Assembly: GCF_011393025.1 (NCBI RefSeq)
Contig: NZ_JAAOEO010000010.1
Location: forward strand, 62,001 to 126,000
From: Neobacillus terrae
GTDB lineage: Bacteria; Bacillota; Bacilli; Bacillales; Cytobacillaceae
Direction of reading: 5' to 3'
DNA length: 64,000 nucleotides
This document shows, piece after piece, positions 47,533-56,317 of this stretch. Every line of letters begins with the position of its first letter. Position 1 is the stretch's first letter. A model generated the notes under the pieces. It saw only the letters and a program-made list of their open reading frames with translations. It ran no database searches and was not told where the DNA came from. Both the position numbers and the translations under genes were made by a program.

Positions 47533-48378
47533 TTAGTTTAAGTTTTCTGTTACTTTAAGTTTTACCTCTTTAGAATTTCGCTTTTTCTTTAAAAGGCGCT
47601 TTTCCAGATAAAAAGCAGGGAGTATGATTGCCGCCCATATGGCAAAATAGTTGATGACTACAAGAAAAGGATTACTGCTCCCGCCATGTCCGTCTTTTCC
47701 ATGAAATTTCCCATCACGTAAATCTCCATTAGGCGGTCCTTGTTGTGTATTTGATGAATTTCCTGTATTTCCTGTACTTGCAATATTATTAGCCTGCCCG
47801 CTCTGCTGCGTTTGCTTAGGCATAAAATCAGCCATGTTAGTAGAAGACGATGAGGCAAACCATTGAATTCCGACCGCCAAAATGGCAAGTGATAGGACAA
47901 CTGAGGCAATAACACCCTTCCTAAGCTTTCCTTCCTTCGTTTTAAATGCTTTTTTGCAAATACTCATAATCCATTTCCAATGTACACTGATATGAAGACC
48001 AACAAACCCGAGTGTGGCATCTGCGGAGAAACCATGGATACCACGAATTGCGTGGCCGCCTTGGATGGCGAGACTTGGTAAAACAACCCTTGAAATTAAA
48101 ATTCCCGTTATAATGACCGTAGCCATTGAAGCTAATAGCAGTAAATTTAACGAAAAATTAAAGCGGGTTTTTTTAGGAAGGTTAGGATCAAAGATCTTTT
48201 TGGCTGTATTGATTACCCAGCGGAAGTTTAATCCTATGTGTGTGAGAATAGCGACTCCTATTACTAGACCAGCAATTTCATGAAACGGCAGACCGTTTAA
48301 TACCCTTGGTTCCATTAGTAAAACAAATGTAATGGCCATCATCATATCAAGTATGATTTTAGTATAATTCTTTTTCAA
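47533..48378 (-). CDS. DUF4405 cytochrome-b-like membrane protein
   Basis: A 281-residue protein with about five helices. Helices 2 and 4 carry His residues suited to haem ligation (EIAGLVIGVAILTHIGLNFR, IRGIHGFSADATLGFVGLHI, SVHWKW). A Gln/Asn/Gly-rich extracytoplasmic linker (about 190-235, with HGKDGHGGSS) precedes the last helix. This is the DUF4405/cytochrome b561-like architecture, suggesting transmembrane electron transfer. TTG start at 48378 has GGGGGAATTAAT upstream. Confidence 0.8.
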   Translation of the reverse strand: MKKNYTKIILDMMMAITFVLLMEPRVLNGLPFHEIAGLVIGVAILTHIGLNFRWVINTAKKIFDPNLPKKTRFNFSLNLLLLASMATVIITGILISRVVLPSLAIQGGHAIRGIHGFSADATLGFVGLHISVHWKWIMSICKKAFKTKEGKLRKGVIASVVLSLAILAVGIQWFASSSSTNMADFMPKQTQQSGQANNIASTGNTGNSSNTQQGPPNGDLRDGKFHGKDGHGGSSNPFLVVINYFAIWAAIILPAFYLEKRLLKKKRNSKEVKLKVTENLN

Positions 48379-48549
48379 ATTAATTCCCCCAATTAAATAT
48401 TAACCTTAACTGTTTCCCAGTTTATTGGAGGAATCTTAAGATAACCTTAACTTTTAAAAATATGTTTGTCCCTTGTTTAAATGGCGTGAAGTTCTTTAAA
48501 GACTCTTAAAACTGACTCTTAAAACTAATTAATAATTTCAATATGGATG

Positions 48550-48582
48550 TTAAAAGGGCAGCTAATCAGCTGCCCTTTTTGT
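48550..48582 (-). terminator. Terminator of the DivIC-like gene
   Basis: AAAAGGGCAGC and GCTGCCCTTTT pair around TAATCA; perfect 11-bp stem with a T-run. Confidence 0.88.
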
Positions 48583-48609
48583 CCTTACTCGTTTGGTTCT
48601 GTTCTTTTT

Positions 48610-49017
48610 TTATTCTGGAATTTCCGTCTTCTTTTTGGTATCAAGATGAAATAGAATTTCGCCTTTTTTGGACAAAAAATAGTCCCTTCTTGCAATTTGA
48701 GCTATGTAATTGGGGTTTTTTAATCGGGTAATTTCAAGACGGAGGCCACTCCCATTTTTTTTCATAGATTCTAACCTATGTTCCAGCCTGTCCCTCTCTG
48801 CCTTTTTTTTCGCTAGAATGGATTTTACAGAAAATTCTTGATACAGCATCCAACTAAATGTGATGACTGCTATCAAGCCAAATAAAGTCAATCTTCTGCG
48901 AAGCAGGCGTTTTCTAATAGGGTTTCCTTTCATCGGAGTCTCTTTTATTAACGAGGGATGTACTGCTTGATTGTTGAATTGTCTTTGATAGGTAAGTCTA
49001 GTCCTTTCTGATAGCAT
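48610..49017 (-). CDS. Septum formation initiator family protein (DivIC/FtsB-like)
   Basis: A 135-residue bitopic protein: cytoplasmic basic N-terminus, one helix (LTLFGLIAVITFSWMLYQEF at about 43-62), an extracytoplasmic coiled coil (KKKAERDRLEHRLESMKKNG), and the conserved tail NPNYIAQIARRDYFLSKKGE. This is the DivIC/FtsB layout used in the divisome. It is not in the usual divIC neighbourhood (yabP-yabQ-yabR), so it may be a paralogue. AAGGAG precedes ATG 49017. Confidence 0.8.
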   Translation of the reverse strand: MLSERTRLTYQRQFNNQAVHPSLIKETPMKGNPIRKRLLRRRLTLFGLIAVITFSWMLYQEFSVKSILAKKKAERDRLEHRLESMKKNGSGLRLEITRLKNPNYIAQIARRDYFLSKKGEILFHLDTKKKTEIPE

Positions 49018-49476
49018 GGTGTTCTCCTTTTTAATGTTTGATTAGAAACTCTTTTGCTATCGATAGATACCCTTTCTGCAGACACCTGAATCATTAATTT
49101 GATAAAAAGCTAGAAAAAATAAAATTTACTTTCATTGGTCTGCTCCAATCTGTTTGGATGCCTGCTGTCGGGCAGGAAACTATTTTTTTGAAAAAAGCTT
49201 CTGCATAAAAAGAGACATCACCCTCGAAAGAACGCTTAAAAGTATGTGTTGTAATTAAAACGTTTGTAAAAGGATTGCGAATTGGATATCCAAATGGATA
49301 AACAATGTTTGATAGAGGGTAGAATTGATACGAAGCGAACTTGACTTTTGGGGAAAAATGGAATTTATATGTTATAATAAATTTATAGATTGTAAAATGT
49401 TGTTCCTAAGTTAAAGGATATTAGGATAGAAGAAGAAGCAAACCAGGGGGAAAAATAATTATTATTGGGGGTTAAA
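49018..49476. other. Intergenic with promoter-like sequence
   Basis: A TATAAT at 49373-49378 with an upstream TG lies about 100 bases before the small gene at 49477. No structured RNA recognised. Confidence 0.4.
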
Positions 49477-49635
49477 ATGGATAAGAAGGAACTGATTAAA
49501 CTCATTTTATTCGTTTTAATTATTTTTGCATTATTTTTTATTGGTTTCGAAATAAAAAGGTTGGTTGATGTGTTAGACATCAGACTTGAAAACATTGATG
49601 ATACAATAGGAAATCTTCCAAATAGATTGAGATAG
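49477..49635 (+). CDS. 52-aa small membrane protein
   Basis: ATG 49477 with TGGGGG upstream encodes MDKKELIKLILFVLIIFALF then FIGFEIKRLVDVLDIRLENI and IDDTIGNLPNRLR. One helix followed by an amphipathic segment. A strong terminator follows, supporting a real transcript. Family not recognised. Confidence 0.6.
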   Translation: MDKKELIKLILFVLIIFALFFIGFEIKRLVDVLDIRLENIDDTIGNLPNRLR

Positions 49636-49685
49636 AGTTCAGCTAAAGGGTAGTTTTATTTCAACTTAGTTTGGAAAAATAAATA

Positions 49686-49716
49686 GAAAAAAACTCAGAA
49701 ACACTGAGTTTTTTTA
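49686..49716 (+). terminator. Terminator of the 52-aa gene
   Basis: AAACTCAG and CTGAGTTT pair around AAACA, followed by TTTTT. Confidence 0.85.
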
Positions 49717-49858
49717 CTTGCCATCAATATTGCGAATTTACCGTAGAAATATACATTAGGTAGTTATTTACATTGTTTTCAGCATTTTTCTCCCCATCAA
49801 CCGAACCAGATACCATTCTGACGGTGTCTCTTTTCTATAGTCCCAGAGGTGAAAGGAA

Positions 49859-51385
49859 TTAACTTAAGTTTTTCCATTCAACTCTGTACAAATCATGCCG
49901 CCTATCGCGCAGTTGGCTCATTGAACCAGAATTCCTTGAACGTCTTAGCTGCTCAAGGTCAACGTCCCCGACAACGACTGTATCTATATTCGCATCACAT
50001 TCACCGACAATTCCATCTCGTGCGAATTCAAAATCAGAAGGTGAGAAAATGCCCGATTGAGCATATTGAATGTCCATATTTTCTACATGTGTTAAGTTGC
50101 CAACGGTTCCAGCAATACAGGTATATACTTGGTTTTCAATGGCTCGTGCCTGTGCACAGTAGCGTACCCGAAGATACGCTTGTCGATCCTCCGCACTAAA
50201 AGGAACAAAAATGATATTGGCACCCTTATCTGCGGCAATCCTAGCGAGTTCAGGAAACTCGATATCGTAAGAAAGCTGAATGGCTATTTTTCCAGAATCC
50301 GTGTTAAACACAAGTATTTCATTTCCTTCAGTAATTCCCCACCACTTTTTCTCGTTAGGTGTCACATGAATTTTAGACTGCTTTTCAATGGTCCCATCCC
50401 TGCGGAAGAGGAAACCGACATTATACACATCCCCGTTTTCTTCTACGAAATGAGACCCTCCAACTATATTGATGTTATATCTTACGGCGAGCTGCGTAAA
50501 TAGTTCAATGTATTGGTCTGTAAAGGTGGCTAAGCGCCTTACTGCCCGATCCGGCCGTTTTTCTTCGAGAAATGACATCAATTGGGTTGTAAATATCTCC
50601 GGAAAGACAGCAAAATCCGAACCAAAATCCGCAGCAACGTCTACATAGTACTCAACCTGGCGGCAGAAATCCTCAAAGGACTCAATTTTTTTCATCATGT
50701 ACTGGACCGCACAAATTCTAACCGGCAGCGCTGTACGATAAATCCGCTTAGACTTGGGACGGTAATCGACGTTATTCCACTCCATCAAGGTCGCCATTGA
50801 TTCAGAGGCCTTGTCATCTGGGAGGTATTTTGTGTTAAGCCGTTTAATGGCAAATCCTTGCAGGAGCTGGAAGGACAGCACCGGGTCATAAATGCTGTGC
50901 TTCTCAACAGCTGCGACATACTCACGAGCCGTCATTTCATCTTTATATTTGTGGTATCTTGGAATCCGTCCGCCAATGAGGATGCTTTTAAGATTTAATC
51001 GAACCGCAAGATCCTTGCGTGCCTCGTAAAGACGATGCCCTAATTTCATGCGCCGGTATTCTGGGTCCACCATTACCTCAATCCCGTATAAATTGAATCC
51101 ATCAGGGTCATGATTCGTGATATACCCATTGGCAGTTATATCGTCCCAGGTGTGCTGGTCATCATATTCGTCAAAATTGACGATTAAGCTTGAACAGGAA
51201 CCTACAATTTTGTCCTCATATTCCACACAGAACTGACCCTCTGGGAAAGTTCGAATGTGACTGATCAATTGCTCTCGCGTCCATGGATCCATGTTTGGAA
51301 AGCAAACTCTGCCTAATGCTATAATGGCATCGATATCTTCGACGCGTATGTTGCGGATAATTATTTTCTTCTCATATTTCGACAT
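49859..51385 (-). CDS. GNAT acetyltransferase fused to a nitrilase-like domain
   Basis: A fusion of about 508 residues. The N-terminal half is a GNAT domain (acetyl-CoA loop EYRRMKLGHRLYEARKDL). The C-terminal half (from about 220) is a carbon-nitrogen hydrolase domain with Glu in FAVFPEIFTTQ and Lys in KIHVTPNEKKWWG. The third catalytic residue, normally Cys in xCYDxEFPE, reads Ser here (AIQLSYDIEFPELARIA; codon TCT). So the amidase activity is doubtful unless Ser is usual in this subfamily. Start at ATG 51385 begins MSKYEKKIIIRNIRVEDIDA; no strong ribosome site is seen and GTG 51409 is an alternative. Confidence 0.88.
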   Translation of the reverse strand: MSKYEKKIIIRNIRVEDIDAIIALGRVCFPNMDPWTREQLISHIRTFPEGQFCVEYEDKIVGSCSSLIVNFDEYDDQHTWDDITANGYITNHDPDGFNLYGIEVMVDPEYRRMKLGHRLYEARKDLAVRLNLKSILIGGRIPRYHKYKDEMTAREYVAAVEKHSIYDPVLSFQLLQGFAIKRLNTKYLPDDKASESMATLMEWNNVDYRPKSKRIYRTALPVRICAVQYMMKKIESFEDFCRQVEYYVDVAADFGSDFAVFPEIFTTQLMSFLEEKRPDRAVRRLATFTDQYIELFTQLAVRYNINIVGGSHFVEENGDVYNVGFLFRRDGTIEKQSKIHVTPNEKKWWGITEGNEILVFNTDSGKIAIQLSYDIEFPELARIAADKGANIIFVPFSAEDRQAYLRVRYCAQARAIENQVYTCIAGTVGNLTHVENMDIQYAQSGIFSPSDFEFARDGIVGECDANIDTVVVGDVDLEQLRRSRNSGSMSQLRDRRHDLYRVEWKNLS

Positions 51386-51620
51386 ATCTGTTTCTGACAC
51401 AAACCACACATCCTTGCTTTAATTGTACGACTATTCACTTACCTAAAAATGGTAAATACAGAAAGGTCATTTTTCCTATATAATTCCCTCTCTATTTAAA
51501 ATTAAGCATACTCCTCCCCTAATTTTTATTCAAATTTGCACCTTTAAAAAGGACGTTTTTGTTTACAAAAAATAATTTCTGACCTTTATGTACTGATGAA
51601 AAAACTTTAATTTTATCATT

Positions 51621-51712
51621 CCTGTTGATTTTTGCTTCAGGGGTTTGCTTTCCTCGGGCGGTAAGGAAACCTGCTATACTTCAGCCCCTAGTCCCTCGAG
51701 GTGCCTTCGGTC
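51621..51712. repeat. Degenerate Bacillaceae dispersed repeat
   Basis: CCTGTTGATTTTTGCTTCAG, TTGCTTTCCTCGGGCGG and CCCTCGAGGTGCCTTCGG follow the order of blocks in the common Bacillaceae GC-rich dispersed repeat. It is the longest of three relics in the window. Confidence 0.55.
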
Positions 51713-51862
51713 ATATTAAGGATTTTGAGATTAACTGAGGATTTTTAAATAATCTCCCTCCCAACAAAGTACAATTTAAGATTTGTTGAAGAGAACCATT
51801 CTAGAGGCATTGGAAAATAATATAACTATTTACTACTTTTACCATTAGGTTTATGATATTAG

Positions 51863-51884
51863 TGTGATATCACTTTCATATCAC
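51863..51884. promoter_or_regulatory. GTGATATCAC palindrome, candidate operator of the SPFH-Arc unit
   Basis: GTGATATCAC (51864-51873) is a perfect palindrome and is followed by a second CATATCAC. Both lie 25-40 bases before the SPFH start, where a repressor such as the Arc-like protein at 52782 could act. Confidence 0.5.
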
Positions 51885-51907
51885 TTTAAATTTTTGGAGG
51901 GGATCAA

Positions 51908-52768
51908 ATGAGGGAGAAATCAATTTTTAAAATGAATGGTTTTGCTGCACTTGTTATTGCCATTTTGTGTGTTGTTTTTGGAATTGTTTTAATTGCAACC
52001 GGACCAACTATTCCTGAAAAAGTGGCAGGAATCCTGATTGTACTGATCGGCCTCGTCATCGCGACTAGCTTAACGATTGTTCAGCCAAACGAGGCAAAGG
52101 TTTTAACTTTCTTTGGAACTTATATGGGTGTCATAAGAGAACAAGGCTTATGGGCAACGGTTCCGTTTACTTTCAAACGAAGCGTTTCACTACGCGTAAC
52201 AAACTTTAACAGTGAAAGATTAAAAGTAAATGATTTGGAAGGAAATCCAATTGAAATTGCTGCTGTAGTTGTATATAAAGTACGCGATGCAGCAAGTGCT
52301 TTATTTGATGTAGAAAACTATGAAAAATTCATTCAAATTCAGAGTGAAACCGGGATTCGCCATATTGCGAGCAGGTATGCCTATGATACTTTTGAAAACC
52401 ATGAGAATAACCTAACGCTTCGTCAAAACAGTGACGAAGTAGCAGATGTACTTGTTTATGATTTACAAAGAAGACTTGATGTTGCTGGGGTTGATGTGAT
52501 TGAGGCGCGTATTATGCATCTTGCCTATTCTTCAGAAATCGCCTCAGCTATGCTTCAAAGACAACAGGCTCAAGCTGTATTGTCAGCCCGTAAGGTTATT
52601 GTTGACGGTGCAGTAGGCCTGGTAAAAGCAGCGATTGACCAGCTAACGGAACAAGAGATTGTCGAGTTGGATGAAGAGAAAAAAGCCCAAATGGTCAATA
52701 ATCTTATGGTCGCCATCGTTTCAGAAAAAGGAACGCAGCCAATCATAAATACAGGAAGCATTTATTAA
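51908..52768 (+). CDS. SPFH/Band 7 domain membrane protein
   Basis: A 286-residue protein with two N-terminal helices (about 10-30 and 40-58) and an SPFH domain: QPNEAKVLTFFGTYMGVIRE, ERLKVNDLEGNPIEIAAVVV, then a helical region LQRRLDVAGVDVIEARIMHL and AQAVLSARKVIVDGAVGLVK. These proteins form membrane microdomains. ATG 51908 has GGAGGGG. It is cotranscribed with a 51-aa Arc-like gene 13 bases downstream, a pairing that recurs in other bacteria. Confidence 0.9.
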   Translation: MREKSIFKMNGFAALVIAILCVVFGIVLIATGPTIPEKVAGILIVLIGLVIATSLTIVQPNEAKVLTFFGTYMGVIREQGLWATVPFTFKRSVSLRVTNFNSERLKVNDLEGNPIEIAAVVVYKVRDAASALFDVENYEKFIQIQSETGIRHIASRYAYDTFENHENNLTLRQNSDEVADVLVYDLQRRLDVAGVDVIEARIMHLAYSSEIASAMLQRQQAQAVLSARKVIVDGAVGLVKAAIDQLTEQEIVELDEEKKAQMVNNLMVAIVSEKGTQPIINTGSIY

Positions 52769-52781
52769 GGTTGGACCTTAA

Positions 52782-52937
52782 ATGAGTAATAGAAAAGCAT
52801 TTCCGCTTCGGATTGATCCCAAATTATATGAAGTGCTGGAAAAATGGGCAGAAGACGAACTAAGAAGTGTAAATGCCCAAATCGAAGTCATATTGAAAGA
52901 CGCAGCAAAAAAAGCTGGAAGACTAAAAAAAGAATAA
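52782..52937 (+). CDS. Arc-family ribbon-helix-helix protein
   Basis: ATG 52782 encodes 51 residues beginning [20 protein letters not shown] then [20 protein letters not shown] and a lysine-rich tail. FPLRID-x4-EVLEKWA and [10 protein letters not shown] match the Arc/MetJ ribbon-helix-helix pattern, so it should bind DNA as a dimer. The gene directly follows the SPFH gene and probably autoregulates the unit through the palindromes upstream. Confidence 0.82.
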   Translation: MSNRKAFPLRIDPKLYEVLEKWAEDELRSVNAQIEVILKDAAKKAGRLKKE

Positions 52938-52943
52938 ACAAAA

Positions 52944-52972
52944 ATGGAGCCAATATTTTGGTTCCTTTTTTG
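52944..52972 (+). terminator. Terminator of the SPFH-Arc unit
   Basis: GGAGCC and GGTTCC pair around AATATTTT, followed by TTTTTT. Confidence 0.75.
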
Positions 52973-53238
52973 CTTTTATGGCTGGTGAACCGTCAACCTT
53001 CCCTCCTGGCCATTTTTTACAATAATTCTTTCGTTAATTTAAATTAGATTCAAGTCAATTTCTATACTAATTAAATTTTTTTATCATTTGCACAGTTTCA
53101 AACTTTGTCTGCAATTTTCTCTATATACTAAGGTCGATTTTCTTACAGGCATCAATGTAAATATAATTTGCTAATGCCACTCTCCTTTATGGTATATTAC
53201 TCTTGTTAAAAAAATAGTTTTATAAGTGAGGCATCTGA

Positions 53239-53874
53239 ATGAAAATTGATTTACCTAAAATCTCAAGAGAATTACCAATAAAAAGCTTTCAGGATATTTT
53301 TTATGAAGAAGACCCTGAATTAGATATGTGTAAAGTTAGGGACTCCGTTTTTGAAAATGAAGTGGTTGACAGAGCAAGATTATCGAATATGATCGTTGAA
53401 CGAAGCAGATTTACTAATTCAGATTTAAAGAATATTGATATGACAGATGCAATCTTTGAAAATTGTGATTTATCCAATGCAAACTTGAGCAAGTCGTCGA
53501 TTCACAGAGTGATTTTTAAAAATTGTAAATTACTCGGTGTAGATTTTACTGAGTCCCGTTTTGGAAATGTTCAGTTTGACAACTGTGTATTAAACCTTAC
53601 TACTTTTGCAGACTCGAAGTTTGAAAAAGTCAGCTTTCAAGAAGCTTCTTTAAAAAGTACGGACTTTTACAACTGTAAGCTCAAACAAGTTGAATTCCCT
53701 CTATGCCATCTGGACGCTGCAAATTTCGATCAGACCTCTCTTAAGGGAATCGATATTAGTTCTTCTGCCTTTGAAACTCTTACAGTTTCGATGGAAAATT
53801 TAAAAGGGTGCAAGGTTTCTTCCTATCAAGCCATTCAATTTGCTGCTCTAATGGGATTGATCATTAAAGACTAG
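53239..53874 (+). CDS. Pentapeptide repeat protein (Qnr-like fold)
   Basis: A 211-residue protein in which five-residue A(D/N)LXX-type repeats run from about 30 to 185, for example DLKNIDMTDAIFENCDLSNA and NLSKSSIHRVIFKNCKLLGV. It should fold as a right-handed quadrilateral beta-helix. Such proteins mimic DNA; the Qnr and MfpA groups protect DNA gyrase from quinolones. Whether this one binds gyrase is not known. ATG 53239 has AAGTGAGG upstream. Confidence 0.85.
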   Translation: MKIDLPKISRELPIKSFQDIFYEEDPELDMCKVRDSVFENEVVDRARLSNMIVERSRFTNSDLKNIDMTDAIFENCDLSNANLSKSSIHRVIFKNCKLLGVDFTESRFGNVQFDNCVLNLTTFADSKFEKVSFQEASLKSTDFYNCKLKQVEFPLCHLDAANFDQTSLKGIDISSSAFETLTVSMENLKGCKVSSYQAIQFAALMGLIIKD

Positions 53875-53884
53875 TAATTAAAAG

Positions 53885-53922
53885 CAAAAAGAAGGCGCTG
53901 TGATAGGCACCTTCTTTTTATT
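53885..53922. terminator. Bidirectional terminator between convergent genes
   Basis: AAAAAGAAGG and CCTTCTTTTT form the stem. It serves the pentapeptide gene on the plus strand and the glutathione peroxidase gene on the minus strand. Confidence 0.85.
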
Positions 53923-53929
53923 ACGGCCA

Positions 53930-54475
53930 TTATAGTAATGCTTGAATACTAGACTCCATTTCAAATGGCTCTGTGGTGGATTCGAAACGGTTCACAACGT
54001 TGCCTTCCCTATCGACAAGAAACTTAGTAAAATTCCATTTAATAGAGTCCCCAAACAAGTAATGAGGATACCTTTCATTCAGGATTGACATGAGCAGATT
54101 GGAAACGGGATGGCTCATGTTAAACCCTTCGAATGGTTTTTGGCCAGTTAAATAGGTGAAAAGCGGATGAGCATCGTCATCGCGAACATCGATTTTTTTA
54201 AAAATAGGAAAGTGAACTCCATGATTTAAAGCACAGAATTCTGCAATTTCTCCATCCTGTAAAGGCTCCTGTTCCGCAAATTGATTAGAAGGAAATGCCA
54301 GAATTTGCAGGCCTTTTTCTCCATAGTGCTCCTGAAGCTTTTGAAGGTCAGTTAATTGTGGAGTAAAACCACACTTCGTAGCAGTATTTACAATTAACAA
54401 GACCTTTCCTTTATACTTTTCCAAACTTGTTGTTAAACCACTTGATGTCTTTACTTTAAAATCAAAAATAGACAT
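53930..54475 (-). CDS. Glutathione peroxidase family thiol peroxidase
   Basis: A 181-residue peroxidase reducing hydroperoxides. The peroxidatic Cys35 is in NTATKCGFTPQ; Gln69 and Trp147-Asn148 complete the tetrad (FPSNQFAEQEP, IKWNFTKFLVD). Length is slightly above the usual 160 because of an insertion after HPLFTYLTGQ. In bacilli lacking glutathione these enzymes use thioredoxin or bacillithiol. ATG 54475 has AAGGAAGG upstream. Confidence 0.92.
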   Translation of the reverse strand: MSIFDFKVKTSSGLTTSLEKYKGKVLLIVNTATKCGFTPQLTDLQKLQEHYGEKGLQILAFPSNQFAEQEPLQDGEIAEFCALNHGVHFPIFKKIDVRDDDAHPLFTYLTGQKPFEGFNMSHPVSNLLMSILNERYPHYLFGDSIKWNFTKFLVDREGNVVNRFESTTEPFEMESSIQALL

Positions 54476-54598
54476 TTCTTTTCCGCCTTCCTTAACCTCT
54501 TATTGTAAAGAATAAGCTAATTATATAGGCAAATAATCCTACTGTAACTTTTGGATGTGCTGTGCTTACTTACCTATTTTTATAACGGAAAGCGAAAG

Positions 54599-55414
54599 TT
54601 ACCTTACACCCTTCGAAACGCGGTCAAGCCACTCACCCATTAAGTGGTTAAAAAGAGTATCCTGCTCAATTTGTAAGTTATGTGATGCCTTATCAAGTAC
54701 CGCAAAGGTAGCCCGAGGATACCGTTCGATTATGTTAAAAGCATCTTTATACCCAGTTACAGCATCCTGCCTTCCTACAAGAAATAGGCTTGGGCGTTCG
54801 AAAAAGTCATCCAAGTCAAATGTAAATCCATAATTCTTCTTAATCTTCTCTAAAAATTCTTCATCAGCGATTTGGCTTCCGCTTAAAACTTCATTTTTAT
54901 ATCTCGTACAGACATACTCATCAAGAATAACACTTAATGAACGAAAACCATCCTGATCTTCTTGGCTTAGGGTCTTCATAAACTCTTTATCTTCATATAT
55001 TACCATATGATGAGGCAAGGACCTCTTTGAAATTTCCGGAATAATCACCGGGCATATGAAAGCAGCACCGTCGACTTTTTCTTTCATTTTTGCGATAACT
55101 CCCCGTGCTAGATAGCCGCCATAGGATTCCCCCGCAAGTAAGAATGATTCTCCCGGAATGATCGTTTCAATAAACTGGATAACGACATCCAGCATGTCAT
55201 CTGTATTATTTATATTTTCGGATCCCTTTGTTTTTCCCATTCCCGGCAGGTCTAGATAAATCCTCCTATACCCCTCTTTGTCTTTAAAAAATGGTTCCAT
55301 ACAGCCGATCATTACTCTTGAATCTGGTACAAAACCATGAATGCATATCACCGGTTTTCCTTCTCCGAATTCTTGATAATAAATCTCTGAATCTCTAATT
55401 AGACACTTTGCCAT
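54599..55414 (-). CDS. Alpha/beta hydrolase
   Basis: A 271-residue hydrolase. The oxyanion motif is ICIHGFVPDSR, nucleophile Ser97 in AGESYGGYLA, acid Asp217 in VGRQDAVTG and base His245 in KASHNLQIE. Substrate unknown. It begins 12 bases after a Nudix gene stop, so the two are one operon. ATG 55414 has GAGG upstream. Confidence 0.87.
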   Translation of the reverse strand: MAKCLIRDSEIYYQEFGEGKPVICIHGFVPDSRVMIGCMEPFFKDKEGYRRIYLDLPGMGKTKGSENINNTDDMLDVVIQFIETIIPGESFLLAGESYGGYLARGVIAKMKEKVDGAAFICPVIIPEISKRSLPHHMVIYEDKEFMKTLSQEDQDGFRSLSVILDEYVCTRYKNEVLSGSQIADEEFLEKIKKNYGFTFDLDDFFERPSLFLVGRQDAVTGYKDAFNIIERYPRATFAVLDKASHNLQIEQDTLFNHLMGEWLDRVSKGVR

Positions 55415-55426
55415 CTTCTCTTAACC

Positions 55427-55927
55427 TCACTTTGTTATAAAGAGACTCAACGCTTCTTCTAAAATAAACCGATGTAATTCATTATCTTCCAATACAAAAG
55501 GAACGAGCTCCGGTTCCACCCATATCCTGCAGCTCGTTTCATTTTCATGCAGGAATAGCACAACCTCTTCAATATCCATCCGGTAAAAGGCCTGATATCC
55601 TATGAGAGGATATTTTCCCTTTGGATCAAATAGCGGGTTTTCTTCGTGGCTTACTTCCAAAGCACCTATGTACTGTATTTGCCCTCTCACATAACCTTCT
55701 TCAAATGCTTCTCTGTGAAAGGCCTCCTCGAGAGTTTCTCCTTCTTCCACATGGCCGCCTGGCACACTAAAGCCTCTTCCCTTTACATTGACTAAAAGAA
55801 CTTTCCTCTCACTAAAGCAATATCCATGAACACTTGTGACCATGCTGGTATCGGAAATTATCAATCCCGTACACCAGGTAAGTTTTATATGATGACCGTT
55901 CCAAGCTACATAAATCTGGTTTTTCAT
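55427..55927 (-). CDS. Nudix hydrolase
   Basis: A 166-residue protein with Nudix box GGHVEEGETLEEAFHREAFE then EGYV, fitting G-x5-E-x7-RE-x2-EE-x-G with Ala and Phe changes at the hydrophobic positions (REAFEEG). ATG 55927 follows AAAGGGGAGG. First gene of a two-gene operon with an alpha/beta hydrolase. Confidence 0.86.
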   Translation of the reverse strand: MKNQIYVAWNGHHIKLTWCTGLIISDTSMVTSVHGYCFSERKVLLVNVKGRGFSVPGGHVEEGETLEEAFHREAFEEGYVRGQIQYIGALEVSHEENPLFDPKGKYPLIGYQAFYRMDIEEVVLFLHENETSCRIWVEPELVPFVLEDNELHRFILEEALSLFITK

Positions 55928-56317
55928 TTTTCCTCCCCTTTCAAAAAGTAAAATTTTACTATGCAGCCAAGCAGGGAATTGATTATACGTAATATATTCT
56001 AAATGTTTTTGTAACCCCCTTTTTTATTTTAAAATTAAATTATCACTTAAGCTGATTAAACTGTTAACCTATCAAAATATTTCAGATTTTTCGACAAAAG
56101 GCGTATACTTATTCAGGAAGGCGGAAATTATGCTGGAATAAACTTATCGGCGCTGTGAAGTGATTTTGGATTAGCGGATTTTTCGTACACAGGGATAAAA
56201 CTACGGACAAAGTATTTACCCTAAAGGCTTCCGCCTGCAATTTTTACATAATTTTCGTCTTTTTTTTTCCTATTAAAGAAAGGGTTTTCATGACAGAAGT
56301 TTAGGAGAGGATGGGTT
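55928..56317. other. Intergenic, no gene seen
   Basis: Divergent spacer before the MHS transporter. A weak -24/-12-like match at 56119-56134 was noted but lacks the conserved CAC and TTG bases. No riboswitch recognised. Confidence 0.45.

Larger units (their letters stand above)
51386..51907. other. Intergenic with repeat relic and operator-like sequence
   Basis: Contains the GC-rich repeat relic at 51621-51712 and the GATATCAC repeats at 51863-51884. No gene recognised. Confidence 0.5.

Noticed and set aside
56119..56134. Sigma-54 promoter before the KgtP-like transporter
   Set aside because: GG and GC dinucleotides are correctly spaced, but CAC and TTG are not conserved, so the match is expected by chance.
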